Assembly: GCA_016214445.1 (NCBI GenBank)
Contig: JACROM010000020.1
Span: 1-17,481 of the forward strand
Reading direction: 5' to 3'
Length of the DNA: 17,481 nucleotides
DNA from: Microcaldota archaeon
Lineage (GTDB): Archaea; Micrarchaeota; Micrarchaeia; Norongarragalinales; Norongarragalinaceae
Every line of letters begins with the position of its first letter. Positions within the stretch are counted from its first letter, which is position 1. Below, in pieces: positions 12,159 through 17,481 of the stretch. The position numbers and the translations under genes are program-made. Below the pieces are notes generated by a model. That model searched no databases and was not told the DNA's origin. It saw nothing but the letters and a program-made list of their open reading frames with translations.

Positions 12159-13613
12159 TTACTGTAACCTGAGTGAATCCAATATTTCCGGCTTCAGGCC
12201 TTCAAACTGTTCCAGCCATGCTTTCCTTTCGGCCTTGAGCGCATTGGTTTTTTCAGAGTATTCTTCCTCGGAGTAGTATTGCCTCGGGTTCAGTGCTCCT
12301 ATTTCCAGGCTGCCGATTTTTACGGGCACTTCATAGCCCCAGTCCTCGTCCTTCCGCCATTCGACTTTTCCGCGAGCAACCTGCTCTATAAGTTTGGCGG
12401 ATATTTCGGGTTTTATGCTTATTTTTTCCGCTATTGCGCCCGTGTTAAGGAGGAAGCACTGTATCACTATTGATTTTATGAATTCAAGCATCCGGTTTCC
12501 TTCCTCTGCCGGGTCGCCTACGACGAACGGATTGAATCCCGCGACCCGTTTGGTTTTTCCGGCTTGAGTGGGGTCGCCGGCAGATGTCTCGACGCTTTCG
12601 CCGAGCATGAAAAACGCTGCCGCCTGTTCAGGAGTGAGTTTTGCAGCTGCGGGCAGGATGTCGCGCCTGCGTGTGATGAAGAAAATCAAATCTACTTTGT
12701 CGAGGTCAACTCCGTTCGAGTACGGAAGGTCCTTCCTGAATACTACCGCGCGCCCGTTGCTGGTTCGTAAGACGTCTTGGAAATCGGGCTGGCCGTCCTT
12801 AAGCGCGACGTTCTCGAGCAGCGAGTGGTCGGTCATGCAGGCCTTGTATATTTCCGGCTGGTTCTGCTGGCTTATGCCCTCAGTTTTCACGTAGAAGTTC
12901 TGTTCCGTTCCTATGGCTGCGCCCTCTTTCTTCAGTATGACTATGTCGTCCTGGTGCACCACTGTTTTTTCCGGAGGGCGGAGGAAGAGCGAGTGTGTTG
13001 AAAGTGTTGTTTTTCCGGTCCCGCTCAAGCCAAACAAAAGCGCTCCTTTCATTCCGCTGTTGAGGGTGATGCTCTTGCTGCCTGCGTGCAGGCCGATGAA
13101 ACCCTGTTTTTTGGCGAGGTACATCGTGCTCCGCAGAATTGACATCTTTGTTTCGCCGATGTAGTCGCTCCCAAGGGCTATGTTGAGGCCGAGGTCCGGG
13201 AAAACTAGTATTTTCTGTTCCGGCCACTCCGGCAGGTTGATTGTTGTTATGTCCGGCTCCTTTTCTACTGGGTCGAACTGGGTTGTTGCCCAGTACGCCG
13301 CAATCCAGCCGTACTTTTTCGGCAGCAGCACAGAAGCGAGGAACAACTGTTTTCCGATGCACCTTTCGCTTTTGACCATATCCTCCTTGAGGCATTGTCC
13401 CAGGACTTTCTTGACGAACGCCTCGTGCTCTTCAGTAGGCTCGAATATTATTTCGGTTTTCTTCGCAAGGCGGTGGGTGACTTGGCTCTGTACTGATATT
13501 CCGCCCGTGCTCGTTTGTTCCAAGCGTTCCGAGCTGAAAGAAAGAAGTTCGTCTATACTGGCGAGAGGGGTTGCCTCGCGGATTGCTTTCAGCTGTTTGA
13601 GCGCTGTTTCCAT
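12159..13613 (-). CDS. pckA: Phosphoenolpyruvate carboxykinase (ATP-type), divergent
   Basis: 484 residues of the ATP-dependent PEPCK family, which interconverts oxaloacetate + ATP and PEP + CO2 + ADP. The P-loop GLSGTGKTTLS is at 195-205 (Lys201). The metal-site acids are in HQDDIVIL (Asp222, Asp223), the metal-site His176 in GLHAGS, Lys243 in YVKTEG and an active-site Arg288. FLLNTGAIAEKISI and LNPRQYYSEEEY match the C-terminal domain. Two oddities: in the segment aligned with E. coli GGEMKKG the second lysine (a metal ligand) is Met157, and the N-terminal GRSPKDK oxaloacetate-binding motif is not recognisable. The enzyme may have altered specificity. A TATA box about 24 bases upstream suggests a leaderless transcript. 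Confidence 0.9.
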   Translation of the reverse strand: METALKQLKAIREATPLASIDELLSFSSERLEQTSTGGISVQSQVTHRLAKKTEIIFEPTEEHEAFVKKVLGQCLKEDMVKSERCIGKQLFLASVLLPKKYGWIAAYWATTQFDPVEKEPDITTINLPEWPEQKILVFPDLGLNIALGSDYIGETKMSILRSTMYLAKKQGFIGLHAGSKSITLNSGMKGALLFGLSGTGKTTLSTHSLFLRPPEKTVVHQDDIVILKKEGAAIGTEQNFYVKTEGISQQNQPEIYKACMTDHSLLENVALKDGQPDFQDVLRTSNGRAVVFRKDLPYSNGVDLDKVDLIFFITRRRDILPAAAKLTPEQAAAFFMLGESVETSAGDPTQAGKTKRVAGFNPFVVGDPAEEGNRMLEFIKSIVIQCFLLNTGAIAEKISIKPEISAKLIEQVARGKVEWRKDEDWGYEVPVKIGSLEIGALNPRQYYSEEEYSEKTNALKAERKAWLEQFEGLKPEILDSLRLQ

Positions 13614-13632
13614 GCGTTATTGTTTAGTATCA

Positions 13633-13642
13633 GTATAAAAAA
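13633..13642 (-). promoter_or_regulatory. TATA box of the pckA operon
   Basis: TTTTTTATAC on the minus strand, centred about 24 bases upstream of the pckA ATG. Confidence 0.55.
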
Positions 13643-13716
13643 GGCTTTTGAAGCCGTGTTTTCCAAACGCATTTTCTTGGACTGCTGTGTCTTTTCCGCC
13701 AAACGTCAATAGGAAT

Positions 13717-13725
13717 GTTTAAATA
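13717..13725 (+). promoter_or_regulatory. TATA box of the ATPase gene
   Basis: GTTTAAATA, centred 51 bases upstream of the ATG at 13772. It predicts transcription start near 13747 and a leader of about 25 bases. Confidence 0.55.
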
Positions 13726-13749
13726 GTTGTTAATTGCAATTAACAACTA
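13724..13749. promoter_or_regulatory. 26-bp perfect palindrome, likely operator
   Basis: The left half TAGTTGTTAATTG is followed directly by its exact reverse complement. It begins within the TATA box and ends at the predicted transcription start, the place where a bound dimer would block TBP/TFB/polymerase. This makes it a strong operator candidate for the downstream ATPase gene. Confidence 0.65.
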
Positions 13750-13771
13750 ATCGATTTGGTGTTAACTGGAG

Positions 13772-14872
13772 ATGGCAACAATTAAGGACGCCCTCGTGGA
13801 TTTCAACCCTTGGTGGAAGGAAGACTTCGGCTTGGACTTCCATCGGCGGGACGTTTACGGACGCGTGCAAAGGTTCATGCCTATGCGCCAGATGCTGGTT
13901 TTCACTGGCCTTAGGCGCACGGGCAAAAGCACCATCCTGCTCAAGGCCGCGCAAGACGCAATCCGCGGGGGCATGGACCCGAAAAACATCATCTTCTTTT
14001 CATTCGACGAGTTCAGGGATGTTGAAATTCGGGCAATCTTGCGGGAGTACGAAGAACTTTTCGGCAAGAACCTGCGGAACGGGCGGTACCTCCTGTTGCT
14101 TGACGAGCTCCAGAAATTGCCGGGGTGGGATAACCAGCTCAAGACAATCTACGACGTTTTCCGCAACATCAAGATCATGGTTTCGGGTTCGGAGTCGTTG
14201 TTCCTGCGCCGCAAATCGAAGGAAACCCTGGCTGGCAGGATGTTTGAATTCACGGTGGAGCCCCTTTCTTTCAAGGAATTCTTGTCGTTCAAAGGTGCAG
14301 ACTTTGAGCCGCACGCGTTGTACGAGAAGGAGCTCAGCAGGTTGTTCGACGAGTTCACGCGTTCGCAGGGGCTGCCGGAGCTCGTCGGCGTCAGCGATAA
14401 GGAAGTTATCCGAAAATACGTCCGGGAGAGTATAGTTGAAAAAGTCCTGTACACGGATTTGCCGCAGTTGGTTCCGGTAAAGGACGCGGGCGTATTGGCG
14501 TCCCTGGTTAACCTCTTCATGGAGCAGCCGGGCGAGTTGGTTCAGCTTGTCGAACTGTCGAAGGAGCTGGGCGTGAGCAGACAAACCCTGTCAGACTACT
14601 TGGCGTATCTGGAACAGTCGTTCCTGGTGAAAAAACTCTACAATTTTTCCAACAACCGCCGCAAGATGGAGCAGAAGCTGAAGAAATACTATCCGGCGCT
14701 GGTTTCGCCGGCCCTCGCCTTCAAGGAAGACGATTTTTCCAGGTCGCGGGTGTTCATGAAAAGGTTCAACGCGCCAAAGGGCTGCATAATTTCCCGCAGG
14801 CTCGAAGAAAAGCGCCGCGTAAACGGAAAAGCCGTCGAAGTGGTTCCGGCGTTCAAATACTTCCTGCGTTGA
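13772..14872 (+). CDS. AAA-family ATPase (AAA_14/DUF4143 type) with shortened C-terminal domain
   Basis: 366 residues. Walker A is GLRRTGKST (about 46-54). Walker B is YLLLLDELQKLPGW. Sensor 1 is KIMVSGSESLF, and LAGRMFEFTVEPLSFKEFL is the family's arginine-bearing segment. A winged-helix part follows (LVELSKELGVSRQTLSDYLAYLEQSFLVKKLYNF). After KKYYPALVSPALAF the usual DUF4143 nuclease-like core, which carries the yfWr...EVD...EVK segments, is missing. The frame resumes with its last strands (VFMKRFNAPKGCIISRR...VVPAFKYFL), so about 60 residues appear deleted in frame. These ATPases are common in archaea and often linked to mobile or toxin-like systems; their role is unclear. Controlled by the palindromic promoter upstream. 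Confidence 0.88.
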   Translation: MATIKDALVDFNPWWKEDFGLDFHRRDVYGRVQRFMPMRQMLVFTGLRRTGKSTILLKAAQDAIRGGMDPKNIIFFSFDEFRDVEIRAILREYEELFGKNLRNGRYLLLLDELQKLPGWDNQLKTIYDVFRNIKIMVSGSESLFLRRKSKETLAGRMFEFTVEPLSFKEFLSFKGADFEPHALYEKELSRLFDEFTRSQGLPELVGVSDKEVIRKYVRESIVEKVLYTDLPQLVPVKDAGVLASLVNLFMEQPGELVQLVELSKELGVSRQTLSDYLAYLEQSFLVKKLYNFSNNRRKMEQKLKKYYPALVSPALAFKEDDFSRSRVFMKRFNAPKGCIISRRLEEKRRVNGKAVEVVPAFKYFLR

Positions 14873-14886
14873 CCCCGGTTTGTGGC

Positions 14887-14917
14887 AAAAACCAGCTGGT
14901 TTTTCAAAGCTCTTTTT
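14887..14917 (+). terminator. Hairpin plus T-run after the ATPase gene
   Basis: The perfect 18-bp palindrome AAAAACCAGCTGGTTTTT (14887-14904) is followed by TCTTTTTTCT at 14911-14920, 15 bases after the stop codon. It looks like a terminator. The rest of 14918-15051 holds no gene I can support. Confidence 0.55.
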
Positions 14918-15051
14918 TCTCGGTTCACTTCTTTTTGAGCCGTTTACGAATGGAAAGCGAAACTTTTGCGCCTCGCTCCTTCCTATGGGGGGGCGGTCGG
15001 CTTCTATCCCCTCGAAATAACCCGAATTCAGCTCAGGCGGTTTTGGCGCAA

Positions 15052-15062
15052 GCGTTTAAAGC
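15052..15062 (+). promoter_or_regulatory. TATA box of the 15084 gene
   Basis: GCGTTTAAAGC, centred 27 bases upstream of the ATG at 15084; leaderless spacing. It decides the start against the longer frame in another phase. Confidence 0.6.
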
Positions 15063-15083
15063 GCGTTTGAACCAATTGTCCGT

Positions 15084-15545
15084 ATGGGGCAGGAACGCCC
15101 TTTGCATCGGGTGCGGTTTACTCTTTTGCATGAGCCTGCGCAAGAAAGCGGCAAACTCCGAGTTATAACTTCGCAGAGCTTCGCCGAAAAGTTCGGCGCG
15201 CGTGAGCTGTTGGAAAAATTCGTTAGAACCATTAGCCCCCGGCGTTCGCCAGAATCCTTTGGCATTGATTCTGTTGTGGAAGACCTGCGGGACGGCACGC
15301 TGACGGACACAAATCAACCGTTGTCGGGTGCAACCACCACCCGCCTTAAAATTGAGGCGTTACCTAAACTGCCGCTTTTAATTTCAATATATGAAAATAC
15401 TGTTTCTTCCGACAGTGAGTGGCAAACTCATGCGGAAAACAATCCTCCCGGAGCAAAGAGTCATTTGGACGCGATTGCCGCAGTCAGGAAACACTTGATT
15501 GAGCGCGGGATAGTCTTTAAAGAGGAAAATATTGCAACGAAATAG
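15084..15545 (+). CDS. Protein of unknown function
   Basis: 153 residues, soluble, no signal peptide or membrane span. The N-terminal half (RVRFTLLHEPAQESGKLRVIT...KFGARELLEKFVRTI) looks like a compact alpha/beta segment. The middle is Thr/Ser-rich (DGTLTDTNQPLSGATTTRLK), and the C-terminal part (SHLDAIAAVRKHLIERGIVF) is probably helical. I recognise no family and no catalytic motif. Support comes from the well-placed TATA box, codon use like the neighbours, and the ATG at leaderless distance. It converges with the PEP-mobile-domain gene, with T-rich stretches in the 62-bp gap. Confidence 0.65.
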   Translation: MGQERPLHRVRFTLLHEPAQESGKLRVITSQSFAEKFGARELLEKFVRTISPRRSPESFGIDSVVEDLRDGTLTDTNQPLSGATTTRLKIEALPKLPLLISIYENTVSSDSEWQTHAENNPPGAKSHLDAIAAVRKHLIERGIVFKEENIATK

Positions 15546-15607
15546 CTAAGCTCACATTTCATTCGGATTTTTTGTCGGTGAACGGCAGTTTTTTGAAGTC
15601 TTGGTTT

Positions 15608-17287
15608 TCACCAGAAATCTTCTTCCGCCTCTTTGCAGAGTTCCCCCGCTGTTTTTGAGGCTTTAAAACTGCGTTTAGCAAGTTCTTTCATTGTGTTCCT
15701 TGTTTTTTTCTTCGGAACGTTGATTTTCTTTACTATCCCGTGTTCCGCGTCTACCTCTACAAGATCCCCGTCTTCGAATTCCTTTGTTGCTGTTTGAGTT
15801 CCTACTACGCACGGAATCTTCAGTTCCCTGCAAACTATTGCCGCGTGGCATGTGATACCGCCCTCGTCGGTTACTACTGCCTTTGCTTTTTTCATCGCAG
15901 GAACATAGTCCGGCATCGTCGTGTTGCTTATGAGGATATCACCCGGCTTGACTTTGTGCAGCAGCAGTTTGTGTCTTATTATGCATGCTGGGCCTCTTGC
16001 AGTCCCCAACGCTCCCGGTATTCCTTTGACAACGCCTCTTTTTTCACTGCTGGTTCTTTGCAGTTGTTCTTCGGCTTTTTGTTTTGCTTCCTCGCCGCTG
16101 TAGACGTGGAGACGCGAACACTGCATCGTGACGGTGAACCCATTTAGGCGTTCCCGCACACGTGCCCGATCAACGTGGCCAGTTCTAAGGAAGTTAATTA
16201 TTTCCCTGGAAGTAAGTTGGATTGCTTCCTTTTGCGTTAGTCCGGCGCGTCTGGCTGTTTCAGCGAACAACGGTTCCGCCAGATAGTTTCCTTCACGCCT
16301 ATAATCATCCCTAGCGTCCTTCAAATACGCGAAAGCATGTCCAGTCAGAGCAAGGTTCTTCAGGGTTGGGTCTTTGATTTTCTTCAGAACCTTTTCAAAT
16401 TCTTCGTGGTTATGCAGATATTGTTTCTCCGTTTCTAGGATTTCTTGTTTCAATTCTTTCGTGTTTTTGTAACACAGAGTTTTCAATCTTTCCCCGAAAT
16501 GCTCTACTTTCCACGGTTCCTCGTCGAAATCATACACTGCTAGCCAGCAGAAATTCTCAGCATGTTTTTGAAGCAGTTCGTTTATGCTTTGTTCGCTCAA
16601 ATTTTCTTCCTTTACTTTGATCGCTAGCTCCATTAATGCGATGGACTCGCGCGTGATTGCATTTATTTTACTCGGCGATGCGACAACCAACAAAACTTCC
16701 TGTGCTTCGCCCCCGAATTCCCCTTCCAAGCGTTTCCTGAGTTCTTTGAAAACGAAAAAAAAAAAGAAAAACGGCAGCCAAAGATAATATTCGAACTCGC
16801 CAGAGTGCACGTTGAAGAACTCTTTGTAAACCGATGCTAATTCCCGGTTGCTGAGCGCACGCAGGTTTGTTTTGGCGATTCTTCTTCCCAGTCCAGCATA
16901 TTGTTTCGAATATTTTATAGTTTTTTCGTAGATTTTCTTCCAAGCACCGTCTTTTTTGCATAGCTCGAGCAGCTTTTTGCCTATTCCGTTCCAGTGGTTT
17001 AAATCAGCGTAGAATGCCTTGTTTGTGCCCTCGGTTGTTACCAACACATCGGTAATCGAAACACCGATGTTTTTCTTGAAACACGAAACAAATACTTGAG
17101 CTGCCGCTTCGAGTTTTTGCACGCTGTATTTTCTTGCCCATGCGCGTTTCCAAACTATCTTTTTCTTTTCCGCTTTAGGTATTTTCAGGTCATGCCGCAA
17201 AGCATAATCTTTAGCTTGTTTTTCAGTTCCCAGATGTTTCAAAACTTTTTGCCTGACTTTCCCTTTCGCGTAAGTATTTTCAACCAA
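15608..17287 (-). CDS. Protein with C-terminal PEP-utilising-enzyme mobile (phosphohistidine) domain
   Basis: 559 residues from TTG 17287, which lies just after the upstream stop with a weak AGGGAT ribosome site; TTG 17356 would add 23 residues but overlap the upstream gene. The last ~140 residues hold the mobile domain of PEP synthase/PPDK-type enzymes: GIPGALGTARGPACII, KPGDILISNTTMPDYVPAMKKAKAVVTDEGG, and ITCHAAIVCRELKIPCVVGT. The phospho-carrier His lies in TCHAA (79 residues from the end). The PEP-binding barrel and a recognisable ATP-grasp domain are absent. The middle is helical and charged, with six consecutive Phe encoded by an 11-base homopolymer (16755-16765). The first 20 residues (VENTYAKGKVRQKVLKHLG) resemble the start of IS1634-type transposases. 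It probably takes part in phosphotransfer with a partner, but this is unproven. Confidence 0.8.
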   Translation of the reverse strand: MVENTYAKGKVRQKVLKHLGTEKQAKDYALRHDLKIPKAEKKKIVWKRAWARKYSVQKLEAAAQVFVSCFKKNIGVSITDVLVTTEGTNKAFYADLNHWNGIGKKLLELCKKDGAWKKIYEKTIKYSKQYAGLGRRIAKTNLRALSNRELASVYKEFFNVHSGEFEYYLWLPFFFFFFVFKELRKRLEGEFGGEAQEVLLVVASPSKINAITRESIALMELAIKVKEENLSEQSINELLQKHAENFCWLAVYDFDEEPWKVEHFGERLKTLCYKNTKELKQEILETEKQYLHNHEEFEKVLKKIKDPTLKNLALTGHAFAYLKDARDDYRREGNYLAEPLFAETARRAGLTQKEAIQLTSREIINFLRTGHVDRARVRERLNGFTVTMQCSRLHVYSGEEAKQKAEEQLQRTSSEKRGVVKGIPGALGTARGPACIIRHKLLLHKVKPGDILISNTTMPDYVPAMKKAKAVVTDEGGITCHAAIVCRELKIPCVVGTQTATKEFEDGDLVEVDAEHGIVKKINVPKKKTRNTMKELAKRSFKASKTAGELCKEAEEDFW

Positions 17288-17294
17288 TTGATCC

Positions 17295-17481
17295 CTAACT
17301 CCGCGACATATGCAATAGGTTTGCCGGAAAACCCAATTTTTTACCAAGCTTTTCAACCCGTTTCGGAACCTCAGACACCAATCCCTCCGAACCTAAGCTA
17401 ACACAATAAACCCTCGAAAAATAAAGCACCACATCCTTCGGAGAGACGTGACTCAACAACTCGCCCGCCACCAACAAGCCA
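17295..17481 (-). CDS. 3' end of an unidentified gene, cut by the window edge
   Basis: The frame is open from the window edge to TAG at 17295-17297, giving about 62 residues (includes ELLSHVSPKDVVLYFSRVY and VEKLGKKLGFPANLLHMSRS). No family is recognised from this fragment. It lies seven bases upstream of the TTG chosen for the PEP-mobile-domain gene, so the two are probably one transcription unit. Confidence 0.5.
   Translation of the reverse strand, partial: GLLVAGELLSHVSPKDVVLYFSRVYCVSLGSEGLVSEVPKRVEKLGKKLGFPANLLHMSRS

Noticed and set aside
14869..15168. 99-residue open frame after the ATPase
   Set aside because: It runs through the terminator hairpin and overlaps the promoter and start of the better supported gene at 15084 in another frame.

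Overview
The window comes from an archaeon. Several things support this: a CDP-archaeol synthase (CarS), an archaeosortase, archaeal-type SecF and SecD, an Lrp/AsnC regulator, and two tRNA genes interrupted by introns with bulge-helix-bulge (BHB) style junctions and no encoded CCA. Many genes also have a TATA-like box about 25-29 bases upstream of the start codon, the pattern of leaderless archaeal transcription. The lineage cannot be fixed from sequence alone; compact layout and many unrecognised small membrane proteins would fit a DPANN-type archaeon, but that is inference.

Layout. 1-340: a foldable element and a possible 33-residue membrane peptide. 435-851: Lrp/AsnC regulator, divergent from that peptide. 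898-4667 (minus): cell-surface genes (an HExxH secreted protein, an anchored exported protein, a Thr-rich single-pass protein), a HAD hydrolase and an anchored OB-fold protein. 4702-4861 (minus): tRNA-Gln(CUG) with an intron in the T-loop. Upstream of it lies a 289-bp repeat-rich insert bounded by a 20-bp duplication of the tRNA 5' end. 5182-6170 (minus): an archaeosortase overlapping carS. 6288-7039 (plus): a zinc-ribbon protein and a conserved-looking unknown. 7102-9684 (minus): secF-secD, with secD frameshifted. 9805-10120 (plus): a tRNA-Leu remnant, then tRNA-Leu(CAG) with two introns. 10140-10247: a 108-bp inverted-repeat element. 10310-11344 (plus): a small membrane protein and an AlkD-type DNA glycosylase gene interrupted by TAG. 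11453-13613 (minus): an ATP-type PEP carboxykinase coupled to a B3/B4-domain protein. 13772-15545 (plus): an AAA/DUF4143 ATPase behind a 26-bp palindrome, then an unknown protein. 15608-17481 (minus): a protein with a PEP-utiliser mobile domain, and the 3' end of another gene.

Most notable: the T-loop introns of tRNA-Gln and tRNA-Leu lie at the same position (59/60), are recognisably homologous, and share a hairpin whose basal pairs change in compensating fashion. A third degenerate copy sits inside the tRNA-Leu remnant. Together with the duplicated 5' ends upstream of both tRNAs, this suggests a family of tRNA introns that has spread between tRNA genes by DNA rearrangement.

Functional links: carS and the archaeosortase connect archaeal lipid synthesis to lipid anchoring of surface proteins; SecF/SecD serve export of the nearby surface proteins; PEP carboxykinase and the PEP-mobile-domain protein both touch PEP metabolism. 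Two conserved genes (secD, alkD-like) are interrupted by single lesions, which could be real decay or consensus error.
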